From assembly GCF_007860175.1 (NCBI RefSeq), contig NZ_SJPX01000004.1:248001-312000 (forward strand): 64,000 bases of DNA, read 5' to 3'. Within the stretch, counting starts at the first letter, position 1, and every line of letters begins with the position of its first letter. Positions 49,301 through 53,351 of this stretch are shown here, one piece after another. The position numbers and the translations under genes were made by a program. The notes below the pieces were generated by a model that did not search any database, was not told the origin of the DNA, and worked only from the letters and a program-made list of their open reading frames with translations. The stretch is from Rubripirellula reticaptiva. GTDB lineage: Bacteria; Planctomycetota; Planctomycetia; Pirellulales; Pirellulaceae.

Positions 49301-50755
49301 TGATGAATCGGCTTGAATGTTTAGCTCGCCAATGCCGGCACCGAACTCGATGGGAAAGGTGGCCGCGTTGAATAAATGGTCGAACGAAACGTCGAACAGG
49401 ATCTCGGCTGGCGAAGTCGCGGTCTTAGGGACATAGGTTGTTCGCTCGGCAACTTTCGCAGCGAACTCTTGCGCGTTCTTGAAAGCCGCGACGAGTTGAT
49501 CTTGGCTGGTTGCGTCTGCCGAAGCATCAATGATCTCGGCTCCGAATGCATCGCCGATGCTGAGCACATCGCTCAGCGTCTTGCCGCCCGTGAACGGAAT
49601 CTCGGCGTCAAACGTATTGATGCTGCCAAAGGTATTTTGAAGTTGCTGCAGAGCGTTGAAGAATCCATTTGCGGAAACGGTCCGAAACTCGGACAGCTCT
49701 TCCGTGTTGATTTGGATCTCCGGCGGAGTAGCTGTGTCGAACAAGTCTGGTTCGTCGAAATCGATACCTGCTGTGAATAATTCGAGACCAGAGAGGTTCG
49801 TTCTGATTGGCAGATGCAGGCTAAAGCTGTTTTGCCCAGGGGTCGGCGTTACGTCGACGACCGTCGTGAGGTCATCTGCCGAAAGCTGCGCTAGACTGAC
49901 TCGCTGTGCGACGGTGTCGAAAGAAACACTGAGCGCTAAACTGGCTGTCGAATCTTCGAGAGTTACACCTAAGAATCCAACGCTGGCTTGAATCGGTGAC
50001 GGAGTCCCTAAGTCGATCGATGCGCTGATTTTGTTTTGCGCTAGATCGTCATCAAACGAAATGAATGCTCCGTCGGCGGCAGTCGGCTTGGTTCGATCAA
50101 TCCCGATCGTGATGTTAAAGTCGATCGCGAAGTTTAACTTTGCGGTTAGGGCACCGTCGATCGTGATCAGATCACGCAAGTTCTCGTTTTGTGAGATCGC
50201 ATCTGCCAGGTCGTAGTTGATGTCGACGCTTCGGCCGTAGGTCGCATCGATGGTAAAGCTCAACAGCGAGCCCGGCGTATCGACAACGGTGACGGTGCCG
50301 GAAAGTTGCGGCAGATCGGCGATGGCTTGATTGACAGCCGCCTGAAGTCCTTCGACCGTCGGGTTCGCTGTCGTTGGTGCCAGATAAGTTTCAATCGGCG
50401 TCGCAAAGGACTCGCCGAAGGCCGCATCGATGTTGACCAGGTCACCGATGCTGGTATCTACCAATGGCAGTTGGGTCTTGAAAGCACCGAAGTCTTGCAA
50501 TCGAGACGCAAAGCCGTCAATGGAAGCAACGGTATTTCGAATAGCACCGGCTTCCGAATAACTCAGGGGAGTCACGGCGAGCAAACGCCGTGACTCCAGG
50601 GTTTCCATGCTCAGTCTTATGGACTGCCGAAGAGATGAGCGGCTTTGGCGGGATTTTAGATTCTTAACACGCAAACGTTTGGGCAGGTTCAATGAAGTCT
50701 CAATATTGCGTTGTCTTAGGCGGGGCATGCGAGTGGCCACTCTAGTCTTGGCCAC
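28376..50755 (-). CDS. Giant 7459-aa RTX/LamG/PKD/dockerin multidomain surface protein
   Basis: One uninterrupted 22.4-kb frame. LESRRLL at 53-59 is a LEPR-like N-terminal signature. Residues about 60-2150 are a long beta-rich region of unknown family with EF-hand-like loops (for example DNNDGRHFFDE and DNNDDGKVRLVE). RTX calcium-binding nonapeptides fill about 2170-3055, with smaller groups near 3390-3440 and 3600-3655. Then follow a LamG-like domain (about 3680-3905), FG-GAP/VCBS repeats with an embedded proprotein-convertase P-like domain (about 4310-4440), PPC domains (near 4800-4920, 5380-5500 and 6350-6500), leucine-rich repeats split by a discoidin-like domain (about 5050-5350), a second LamG (about 5650-5860), PKD repeats (about 5920-6325), Ig-like domains and dockerin-like repeats (about 7350-7405). 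The likely role is a calcium-stabilised surface or biofilm protein. GTG at 50755 is taken as start; ATG at 50728 is possible. Confidence 0.92.
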   Translation of the reverse strand: MAKTRVATRMPRLRQRNIETSLNLPKRLRVKNLKSRQSRSSLRQSIRLSMETLESRRLLAVTPLSYSEAGAIRNTVASIDGFASRLQDFGAFKTQLPLVDTSIGDLVNIDAAFGESFATPIETYLAPTTANPTVEGLQAAVNQAIADLPQLSGTVTVVDTPGSLLSFTIDATYGRSVDINYDLADAISQNENLRDLITIDGALTAKLNFAIDFNITIGIDRTKPTAADGAFISFDDDLAQNKISASIDLGTPSPIQASVGFLGVTLEDSTASLALSVSFDTVAQRVSLAQLSADDLTTVVDVTPTPGQNSFSLHLPIRTNLSGLELFTAGIDFDEPDLFDTATPPEIQINTEELSEFRTVSANGFFNALQQLQNTFGSINTFDAEIPFTGGKTLSDVLSIGDAFGAEIIDASADATSQDQLVAAFKNAQEFAAKVAERTTYVPKTATSPAEILFDVSFDHLFNAATFPIEFGAGIGELNIQADSSLRVDAELAAALEIGIKLEQPGASFGFGDATLLSTLNGGEELQTETGNDLRVTLRNGTATDLDFDNYATVGDLKTALAGAGLVVTFDTQQNLIDGGTFNQGLIIVDTTTSSAGSKLKFEMLNGSLAGPTLGLFGTGNEGIFLNADGTPDEVTHGLRTGPLHGQSLANEVFVRPKTGVPMFSATASLSSNIDGAAQLGFVEIAIADGTALGSLKAEFTPAYPSTTATDGRIDGTEVVELASAAKLRLQAQKPIKFGEAYSGDLLIEITKADGTTSDLTVGFDIAASSTLDDLAAVLVGLNGQLIVQGATNPDANLVRVVSSGGKLNFFLTDGVGRFVTIKPATPGDAASVTKLGIKEDLTGYIATPKISGSAHFELPFSVDLNLGSFSLPALSRVLSFDVPDLTVSDFSLPENFNLDDLGLGDTGDYLKRLKSLNSETIIETLKNALDLLQNSIAESPLFDQQLPMLNVNISEVLDFTDTFAEIISNMNGTTASGLGQLDEVFEDIFGVAESNGGGATYPNFAVSILPQLNSGLVFDGVQLDSLSNFPSGGKDFSGQHYTNLVTYLGALQADNTAFGLSLDETGNELALRIDLPFDIGTDFGVQNQVDPLGFQVPISIDLADLGISGLSSFVDARGDALVSAYALGQVKLSVGIELPEYGTPKPFLYDGVTNGTSLGVLVRAAASPFDFDVSLGPIGASLTSGNFAFNGTVTADPQNNQYANFSVGITDDNNDGRHFFDEIVTTAQNGLDLSDFEFAGDLSSSLTAQLGFSGLPIGPYSFEASVSDTDLTDLSIDNFSLQIDGRDPATVIQDVKDVLAGDFNILALVGGWDGAFDLLINAMEGEVFGVELPFVGDKLKDQANFLRDIKDSVSANFSDNASNQESGTFSNLYDDVRQDLLDAVGPNGINLLKDLTGDNQVTIDDIVIQQLNPGIGFQILLGNDLGQLDLPIDFDLGIPGLNLDVDANVTGTLGFELGMSFGVDLDHGFFIDTGESFLEVFVDVGVPGLSASGELGFLRLDADLWRDSQGNLAKPAALIGDEQPLNSQFNITSMAGGSTANFDVRVVQKTAQDNNDFVYDLSRRALTLKVSGATTAQNVVTLINTNAMLNTLFTAALEQGSNGSGLVASGQRAVGVANSFAGRFTVDILDPGQDDGLLTLGEILTVNSYKDVLKIDATANASLDLHLLASFGGSNSFPSLQTDLAIDWQYMLGESLQLPNVEFTDISLDLGAFFSGFAGTVLEEVDNILEPVRPIIDFLSQPVPIVSDLAGGSITMLDLLKLQGGSVAKAAAFIQSVADFDKILQSIPDFGSGKLLNMGGAIFDPVTRTFSPTGTAAEVANALRTLAPASGNFDPDNFVKSVQALEDEPDNKIKLGFPILDPSNLMGLLSGNVANLFTLEFPTLELDASIKKFFPLPVFPIVGVQLAGAVGARIDFAFGFDTFGIQQFQQTGDFEDVFNGFYVSDRENADGTGADIDEVILSASITAAASLNAGFIQASVGGGLFANIDFNLHDNNDDGKVRLVELLDNTLLGTKDGFGPVHIFDIDGKLDAGLFADLTIGIGPFSYTEEFDLARITLFEFNFPRPTGEGLQLAQFIGGTNTEATNDGDAAHGTTLRLNIGANSADRSSLLFNTDEADEYKLYPGPQPGSVIIEAFGRSQVYTGITKIVGNAGLGDDKIIVSKDITIPVELSGGVGNDTLIGGSGNDILRGDEGNDDLRGGLGDDTIEGGAGLDSLMGEAGDDQLFGGAENDQLFGGEGNDYINAGDGNDTVHAGGGDDVVYAGIGFDSIYGEGGDDEIHGEADGDLIEGGAGGDKIYGDEGDDRIFGNDGNDEIYGGIGNDVIRGGEGNDTLHGEEGDDQLFGENSRDVIYGGQGDDLLEGGLASDELYGGLGNDKLYFNVSDISQGDEASHVLVGGGGDDLIYASPLAFDNTIDGDGVNDELGSVNNTLDGNDTIYGGDGKDVIQGGGGNDVITSFGGNDLIDAGSGNDKVYAGAGNDFVIGGFGDDQLFGQDGEDVLWGGFATLTDLTKFDFLNTANFERPLYYSTTEAAYPTGYVPAKNVTPVFVAKLSIAGVEGDGRDTLDGGNDSDLLFGGADADVILGGAGADYIDAGAGDDINVDGQDGDDVIRGGGNNDVLHGGAGIDHLLGDGGDDQLYGDAGNGAVQSGQRLFGGDGSDTLNAYAPDSSASQHTLVGDQLFGGNDGDTLNGNIRSEILVGGAGDDLLRGDYLSGPNYATNTSADQTGGADKLLGDGGEDKLFGGGGDDEMWGGSDTDYLDGQKGNDTQYGGSGNDLFVVSAMNSLQVGTDIIDGHHGNFLGDTTADDDATDVLIINGSQNNDEIGLSQTIPTPGQHPQLRVDYKSGVAANRVVFVDILDSSGNLLVEQFQIAGLAGNDTIGFAGVHPTLLPLVAPAASKVFDVSQIAARGDWTSTIEGNSGNDTIIGSAGRDRAAGGPGNDTIFGFAGDDRLLGDNGAGFTTDEDRLFAGQGNDDLTGGQGTNFLYAWTFDPDQGSEFGVFTAADGSLVDNSADGTLQQESTGLNRMLGNEGTDNLYGGTILDFMYGRGGANTLYRSNGTKFESMGGPIPGDEWKEYAKATGQVWYVGGTNASDEISVNFVTEPGLLSDHHLITRLTDNNGNVTFDAQVRLDFAATDADGNPIWTPNDLLADYAAMRELTGNETLTDLQKLDVKRLESNLVNHLLPPEGDFQAIIIDALAGNDTIIVGPTVQKSVWIDAGDGDDQVTIRGGNAILADKAESGTTNGLIGRNDIAPLAYPLSVPAGGVQFDGLTIDHAGDVDWFKFTVPATTGTVTVKTASPIDDLTVQLFEIERQTNPDVSAWAEQTRLQSVTLDLAALGLSVGTEYLLKINTNLTPTIYGIEFDLGGMLPVVDLATRSDAIRRDIIIGGRGDDILLGGPGKDWILGGDGNDVISGGLDRGAGDLLLGGEGDDTFQIIPDQLPLLGNQPNTVFDPASKTYLPTMNDEIDGGSGTDRMLYVGGNLDRRGFEVPDFAALRYNTGFHRYEFTSLVWDIGQQKFLHDYVDANGNGQQDASEPDLATFKRDYLFYQTNNVENTQIELQAGDDTFHADPSYVFPETLEEWGIKLGNYQQGATEAGLNISGGPGTDQLFGGALSDKISGGPGDDLIMGSQGNDELLGGGGNDQIFGLKDTSAIPLTPRLPGQVIAHTSFGFSEEYRYELVAPYFTLPEAGRPGVYLNSEEYKSGPIVHFTFDSPADLGRNVGRQGIAAQLVDVTYASGGINAGAAAFSAPTSKVNVQPNLESTWTASAWFQNLKSSGPQHSIFKTLLYPTDGFIYDLSIAIEENTSNLGIYIVREGTSAFTFYDSGFDVSPSEWADQWHQLTVVANTDGATFYLDGQSVGQAVIPAALLDAGQQFNEVNNQFSSELDEFYLFNESFTPEQVAEHYGTSQQTQAQLTSQAFGLEGVDASEQLSSLRTVGDFNGDGYDDFIASGTTTSYLLFGPVDLDAIEQIDQVADIVIDHTALGRPATSQGDINGDGIGDLAFVRSENGTAIVTVVLGGKTMDAGTSLLAKPWPRNWNEAFVSGFVNNVGTSSFRTINLQGAHLSERVNLHLLDMTGDSRDDVVILGESTVGAESIELGYYTIGYVYSGDEIYNVAAPNDNRQLGLYDQLALISSPESSNIQATVVGDVNGDGIDDLLLGNRLMRYVLSQTINRDLVFRPSLGLANGGSADLSFVLNGIVENLQIDFERSNNQLETIVTQINQKLSQSALAGLVFANIDQTNPADKLLRFGVTEGHKTKLVVLSKNGSALGIGYQEPPFDYPTFNSQFGDQGNKSIPRPGTVTSQLFSLNNIGLVTDIDVSVAIQHTWTSDLTVTLISPDGERVRLVSGAGGSGNNFGTFNPGAGIASYARFDDSAATAVSAGSAPFATAGGYRPDQSLSVLNGKTAYGIWTLEVTDSLGIEVGGLLVNWGLTFRTNIMAGALNFSLNSPHIFGVSEEIINSYQTIISPFLPSLSDDLEPDDYYPENDFLALQSTPRPKRYAITVTTFGNESGTPYALGDLNDDGRDDFAIVQGVPGQNLGQNNIYYGNAGRTVSATPNASIDGFTGVLTSGDFDGDGALDLAATTAGKESSSVFVFHNMADVIESKNANGFVPRFSLHEADTIVPYSDEFQSTRKLSTVDLNGDGIDDITISSSLAKSQSGNIQAGQVYVAHGALKQVELPTAGIFDIENFSVPGSGSFVVNPETGRTEVFSNAGEPFELPSEGDDKWFRFTTLGDGKAGNYIRLLTDAASPTFVTEQPVNSPRRRAQDLDIAHWSHVSSDNIEQSTNIPHVSIQGTGDGTYDYYKFTAIAGSRAIFDIDNNSFDTELFLFDASGNQLATDDDGQGPGADSGQGTGTASFIDHTFSASGTFYIGVAKYDAISQNGEIVANNATGGPIPAGQTYTLHVSVDHHEIKGPVDLIDANGGIVAAHQSVFDLRNVPAGTYYLRVHDTASTFTFDMDAPSRGQFAGTTTLPDRDLIDGGDGDDLLVGNNDIDRIFGRSGADSITGEPIEIRDSTPGDVVVLTTLEESISQDTRPAVDPLVEIENAALNRAIASALGKPATIDASGIPQIYGPVRTSDLVSISTLDASGLGIRTLDGLDKLTNLQSLDLSGNSVASQNTTSFDGKYAIVAQNSEVILDFGASKTISGIAIYNGFGNRDDGTYTLRYLSSTGFFLPLGTWTVSGTTSGGNAGVDSFWLVFNTPITTNELSLTATSSDGGTVSYREIEVFENGAAQPNIGPVAGHVKVGSGSQLYLATHQTETGSDTSTNPEVTSGGGGTLVPYAAVGGTYPVNGYGAANLNNGDIVQANFAQLTTLSSLRSLNLSGNENVTDIQSLDGLSKLKDLNLHGTGIANPFTTQIVEQIGQNSTPPQPIDDGPWSLQANAAIPTATTIPHITIQGNLNGFGSKRFSFTALEGSRVIFEVPPRAFIMGLYLIDDTGASSASHVAAPGSTALIDFTIPASGTYVIRAYNLSAGSPSNSPYTLYSSVENHNSILYAPSDAIGKLTSLRSLTLPISGLSPANQNLTSLEGNLVTLTTASSGAWKVFDPAGAPVATGTGTTITFTPNGTGKYTVSHAATGAFPFFSQNLAPVIAGTPQTVNLNEGDSKTADELLAAAGLTITDPGLTPPTRQVTVTDARGVVTDLTTGSLAMNNDVIDLDPAILDGASDVTIAFWLRTATTRFQAVLSAANAQVPSGDNELLIATQGNTVSFYHRGNITTFTSATSFSDNQWHHFVILRNGLDTSVAVYIDGLQIGSTQAMPLAPLQVAAGGLIVGQEQDSVGGGFDPNQALDGKLDELGIWRRALTAQQIAKIHAEGVVGTEADLSAYYPLNEMGGDIAVDRSSNARNGVVSSLDVATPFTWSTDSGVSPMAFAAIDEGDFTLTVIAHDDQSAADRAEAMIQVANVAPTPVIVQQTTGTLIAGQPVKYDALSSTDPGVNDKLSYFWEVSFNSEPAGFVSSESNFEFTPMFAGSYVVTLTATDSFGAATSTMSTISVNPSIAVVANQSGDEGDVFMFDSSSVSQKALNATRTYAWQAFAAGLPDIAGTESTFAFAAADNATYSVELTVTDTIGATAFATTQIVSTVVTSNVTPTIAFGATTFGTEGVQVTLAPVIHDAGSADTLTYSWTIVDENSNPVSLTPAANLPTVSFIPQDNGTYTATLTVTDKDGAATSPTSTLIIVANRAPVVTAPADQTIDEGVNNNEVTMQFTVSDVSADGDFNYELDFGDGTSETYTYPGTYDVYVQHKYPDSGVYVATLKVTDKDGGVGTDSTKITIENLAPQNVTLSGPTTANEDTTVTFTGTASDINGLIIGTVDQEPLRGQVDYGDGTVLPIRMQLQRPPMAGPDLFAEVEPNNTYATGQDLEVLPWKENSPIPIVGGFPGVSVRGLGDGTDDWYRFVAPQYGFDVFAVRDANFDAVLTIVNVDTGTLSTGDIWANELNYIELFANATAEYAILVQRSDGAGGATTLQAGDEYTLDLAVEFHPLAIAQLNNYAFTSKHVYANPGTYNVTVTVQDDDGGSTTSSVSTITIADTTSPTVSAPPVVPNLRNTPIDSLVITFSEGIQNFGINDLVLTRNSGSNLLPGGATLTDNGAGTWTLGNLDLLTSSDGRYELVLNSSTSGITDSVGHALANGLRLTWSVDLTAPAVTVESLTTINSSPRLTGTVNDRTASIAVTIDSNTYAAENMHDGTWRLLTDQIAPLAVGVFNVDVVATDPLGNSLADTTNNELVVIDAPSTSQFGTEVVVTLGSGVSHSIVVRRSGDDLLVIDQAGPSLLSNTLLATTSSLTILGSNLDADAIVIDYATGGYFRLAGGIDVFGGSGAGDSLTVTGTGNTQSVYSMDMAPLGNARLTNFDVGGSNTIRFSDYEALTFDGMLTFAATSVLNIGSNESLTIGSSSPVDMGSLTLINGGTLASTSTIVLGAAESLIGFGLIDGPFAGETGSLIQALDSLTIGNALSPIGFATRGELQVGTSTVTLLDSNQAVLGSLTTLGSGGVAGTLISANGVLIDTGNNLTGFGTLNTPDDIALLSMINGSVTGNSLTGPVEPITLPGYYKGVGNLNNVSITGTYSPGFSPAQIISGSVDYASGADVILEIGGTTPGSSGHDQIVHTGTASLDGDLKVELINGFVPALDDSFTIMTSTEGISGTFAVETLPALSAGLGWDVVYSAGEVRLDVIGVDDTPPTITEVKIASSSWSSFFKSFVDPIDAEGLSLPGADQLKNMTWSKLDTIIVEFSEDVQQFGGSDIDLSNLSLAGLNILDYEASPGLTAIYTDGGGAGPFKLTIQLDSSVVFGAEKLLLTINDSVQDTSGNLLDGDWTESISTVSGNTTAGGDFTFRINVLPGDTSGDGFLLGDDTDNVAAVQFTFAGGDGYDPFTDISGDGFLLGDDTDTVAAVQFSFLPFGNPVAPPEIPSPSPLIASADSLSLLSEEESEESWADSVDATLKELF
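28560..28710 (-). other. Dockerin-like double repeat at the giant protein's C-terminus
   Basis: Two copies of DxSGDGFLLGDDTD followed by VAAVQF, about 38 residues apart (around residues 7350 and 7390). The D-x-S-x-D-G calcium loop plus following helix is the dockerin type I pattern, common at the ends of large planctomycete secreted proteins. A matching cohesin is not in the window. Confidence 0.75.
37430..37830 (-). other. Embedded P-like (proprotein convertase) domain in the giant protein
   Basis: This coding segment reads as a P/Homo B-like module: VSVAIQHTWTSDLTVTLISPDG, then a Gly/Asn-rich loop, LNGKTAYGIWTLEVTDSLG and GGLLVNWGLTF. The pattern of a Trp/His-bearing strand, SPDG, and GIWTLEVTD near the end is typical. 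It sits between two groups of FG-GAP-like repeats. Confidence 0.75.
39800..39950 (-). repeat. RTX nonapeptide group 3 in the giant protein
   Basis: Five or so units (GGPGTDQLF, GGALSDKIS, GGPGDDLIM, GSQGNDELL, GGGGNDQIF) just N-terminal to the first LamG domain. They predict a short calcium-binding beta-roll. Confidence 0.85.
40446..40586 (-). repeat. RTX nonapeptide group 2 in the giant protein
   Basis: Units GGRGDDILL, GGPGKDWIL, GGDGNDVIS, then a looser copy and GGEGDDTF. This group lies after a PPC-like domain and before the group at 39800-39950. Confidence 0.85.
41580..44236 (-). repeat. Main RTX array: about 50 calcium-binding nonapeptides
   Basis: By eye I count about 50 nonapeptides of the form GGxGxDxUx, 23 of them back to back from 44236 (GGVGNDTLI, GGSGNDILR, GDEGNDDLR onward). 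Short insertions break the later part. RTX repeats fold into parallel beta-rolls on binding calcium outside the cell, and are typical of type I secretion substrates. The DNA repeats follow the codon pattern only; there are no conserved spacers, so this is not a CRISPR array. Confidence 0.95.
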
Positions 50756-51509
50756 GCCCGTCGTCGCAGGACGAATAAAATTTGGATGTGTATTTAAGGG
50801 GGCCTTCTTTGGCGTTTAACCGAAAATTGAACTGCAACGTCGTCAATCAACGAAACCGAAAAGATTTGTTTTGGCGTCGATGCGATCACACAGCAGGAAT
50901 TTTGGGTGCGCAACTGTACACGGAAAGTCCCCAGGGGAAGGGGGCTTGATGGGAAGGTGTCTTGGCGAATTGATTCAAGCGAGGCAGTTTTTCATTGTGT
51001 GCAGTCACGCCGCACGACTAGCCACTCGCTAACCCGTTTCATTGTCGACCAACTGAGTAAGGCCCGCACCAAGCCCGACGTGGGTCTCGAAGGCACTGCG
51101 AAGAGCCGCGTGACTGTTCGGTGGCTCAAGCTGTTTGCGTCTTTTGGTGAACAGGCCTTCGAAGTTCAGAGGCGCGTTCCTGCGCGGGAGTCGGATAGGG
51201 AAGTGTCCCACCAGGGGGCTCATCCAAGATCACAACCATGAAAAGGGATCGTCGCGGAACGCATCCGGATAAGCTTCGAAATGCTGGGCTGCGAACGATG
51301 CGGTTCCGTCATTGAAGAAACGTTCAAGATTGATCCTGGCCAAATCCGTCAACATCGCGTTTGAGCGCACTGTAACGGTTGGCAGTGTCGCGAATCTTGT
51401 TGAGTGCCATCACCAGCAGTCGCTTCCGCGGTTCCTCCCCATCGGGGGTCTGATATTGATCGCGTCGCTGTTGTCATCACAGAACGGACCGGCGGACCGC
51501 TAGGGACGA
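50756..51509. other. 754-bp intergenic region with possible decayed coding remnant
   Basis: Upstream of the giant gene. On the minus strand, two overlapping frames look protein-like. One ends at 51324 and includes PRKRLLVMALNKIRDTANRY. The other ends at 51230 and includes LARINLERFFNDGTASF and FEAYPDAFRDDPFSW. After that stop, the second frame stays open to 51029. Together they could be a frameshifted, stop-interrupted gene fragment. The plus-strand frame at 50906-51241 does not look real. The promoter of the giant gene must lie near 50760-50900 but no clear hexamers were found. Confidence 0.3.
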
Positions 51510-52448
51510 CTATGCCGTTTCGATCAATTCTCTCTTGCGTTGAGTCAATGTTTCAATCTCCGATTCGACCTGTTTTAAACGACTGTCGCACTGACGAATT
51601 GCTGTGGTGACCTGAGAAATTGTCTTGGAGCATTCGGTTCTAGCTTTCTCAATTTTTGATTGCACGATCCAATCGGAAATCAGTCCATCAAAGAAGTAGT
51701 CTGCAAACTTCGAAAATCCATCAATCTGTAGTGAAATCTGCAGCCGTTGATCCGCGTCGGCGAGTTCTTCTTCAAATTGCAGTAGTTTCCGCTGTGCCGT
51801 TCTTGCTTGATTTTTGGCTGAGTCAATTTTTGAGTGCTTCGCCATCGTGGTAAGCATGCCGCCACCGAACAGATCAAGCGTGCCCCAGCTTGCCGCCGAG
51901 GCAAGTGTGGTTCGGATTTCCTCGATCGCTCGAAGCGCGGAGTGACCGGCGCCGTTGGCTTCGTCGAGTTCTTTTTGATCAGCGGTTAGATCAGCGATTT
52001 GCTGGGTGACCTCGAATAGCTTGTTGCCAACGTCGCTACCGTTCGCAGCAAGGTAATCAGCCTTTTCGGCAAGTGCGGCTTCGTACTCGGTATCAGCGTT
52101 CTTGATTCGCGAGAGCGCATCTTGCAATCGGTGCACACTCTCGTTGAGGGTTTCAACGGTATCGATGACTTGGTCGTGCTTGAGCTTTGCAGCGACAAGT
52201 TCCTGACGCTCCTTTTGAAGCTTCTGCTCTTTGCTGCCAAGCACTGCGTGAAAGAGTGCCGTCAGGCTGAGTCCTTCTAGGGCATCAACATCAGCCTGTT
52301 CTTTGGCAAGGATATTTTTGAGATTTGCTTGCTGTCTTTTCGCGTCGTCAAGCGCGTGTTGCGCTGCACGCAACTGCGAGTCCAGTTTACCCTTTCGGCG
52401 GTAGTTTGCTTTCGTAGTCGCAAGCCGCTGGTTGAGTTCGTTTAGCAT
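51510..52448 (-). CDS. Conserved-looking coiled-coil protein of unknown function
   Basis: A 312-residue, soluble, mostly helical protein with no signal peptide or membrane helix. Heptad-rich coils cover about 1-55, 65-170 and 215-310. A Gly-rich break at about 190-205 (TLDLFGGGMLTTMAKHSK) is the only non-helical landmark and resembles a motif I associate with uncharacterised bacterial coiled-coil proteins. The ATG at 52448 (MLNELNQRL) is preferred over the frame opening at 52487. Monocistronic by appearance. No function can be assigned; the coils suggest a scaffold or structural role. Confidence 0.7.
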   Translation of the reverse strand: MLNELNQRLATTKANYRRKGKLDSQLRAAQHALDDAKRQQANLKNILAKEQADVDALEGLSLTALFHAVLGSKEQKLQKERQELVAAKLKHDQVIDTVETLNESVHRLQDALSRIKNADTEYEAALAEKADYLAANGSDVGNKLFEVTQQIADLTADQKELDEANGAGHSALRAIEEIRTTLASAASWGTLDLFGGGMLTTMAKHSKIDSAKNQARTAQRKLLQFEEELADADQRLQISLQIDGFSKFADYFFDGLISDWIVQSKIEKARTECSKTISQVTTAIRQCDSRLKQVESEIETLTQRKRELIETA

Positions 52449-52613
52449 TGGGGTCTCATTTCTTGGGAAATGGCCGTGGCTTTGCAATATAGCGGCAATC
52501 CAACTTTGTAGCCCTGCTCACCATCAAGCTAGGCTCGATCCGTTTGGCAGCGGGGCGCAGTTCGTTTAGAAGATCGGAACTTTTGTATGCCGCGATCGCG
52601 TCAAGCTTATCTG

Positions 52614-53309
52614 CTATCGATTTGCTACAGTCCTGAGGTGTCTGAGGACCTCTTTGCGGCCACGCTGGATTTGTTGGCTCATCAATTCGCGAGCTTGTTG
52701 GTGATCGCGTTTCTGAAACGCGTCGATCAGGTCGCGTTTACCTGATACGGTTGACGTCGCGACGTCGGATGTCAGTAGCTGAGGGTCGTCGCGCTGCGCG
52801 TCGAAAATCTGGCCGATGGCGCGATGTTCCCGCGACACTTTGGCGAGAAGTTGGTTTCGGGCTGCTTCAAACACTAGTTGGTGGAAGCGTTGTTCTGTAT
52901 CTAGCCAAGCGTTCATTTGCGTTTTGGTTGCGTGTTGCTTTGGCCTCTTCGAAATTTGTGCGGCGATCTTTTCGGCCTCGCTCAAGATGGCATTCAGTTC
53001 ATCAAGCTGGTGCTCTGTGATGTACCGAGCCGCTTCGCCAGCGGCGCAGCTCTCTAACGCATCTCGCAAAACATACAGGTCGTCGATGTCTTGTGGGTCG
53101 GTCTTGCGGACGAATGCGCCGCTGCCCGGAACATGGTCGATGAACCCTTCGCTGGCCAAGCGGTGAATCGCTTCACGAACCGGTATCACGCTCACACCGA
53201 TCTCGCTGGCCAGCACGCGATTGACTAAACGCTTTCCCGGCGGTAGTTCGCCGCGCTTGAGCTTTTCGCGGATGTAATCGTACGATCGTTCGGCGAGTGT
53301 TTGTTCCAT
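52614..53309 (-). CDS. GntR-family regulator with FCD domain (NanR-like)
   Basis: A 231-residue regulator. A winged helix-turn-helix lies at about 8-72 (SYDYIREKLKRGELPPGKRL, VIPVREAIHRLASEGF). An FCD ligand-binding domain covers about 80-220 (LYVLRDALESCAAGEAAR, LDTEQRFHQLVFEAA, RDLIDAFQKRDHQQARELM). The Asp in DTEQRFH and later His residues fit the metal-binding site of FCD proteins. It is divergent from the sialic acid operon, with 369 bp between starts, and so is the likely sialic-acid-responsive repressor, by analogy with NanR of enterobacteria, which is also a GntR/FCD protein. The ligand is inferred. Confidence 0.85.
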   Translation of the reverse strand: MEQTLAERSYDYIREKLKRGELPPGKRLVNRVLASEIGVSVIPVREAIHRLASEGFIDHVPGSGAFVRKTDPQDIDDLYVLRDALESCAAGEAARYITEHQLDELNAILSEAEKIAAQISKRPKQHATKTQMNAWLDTEQRFHQLVFEAARNQLLAKVSREHRAIGQIFDAQRDDPQLLTSDVATSTVSGKRDLIDAFQKRDHQQARELMSQQIQRGRKEVLRHLRTVANR

Positions 53310-53351
53310 ACTTTGTTGGCTAAAGGCTTGCGACGGAGCTTCGTCATTCGT

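Noticed and set aside
50906-51241. 111-residue plus-strand frame upstream of the giant gene
   Set aside because: Composition is Arg/Ser-rich without motifs, and the opposite strand looks more like decayed coding sequence.
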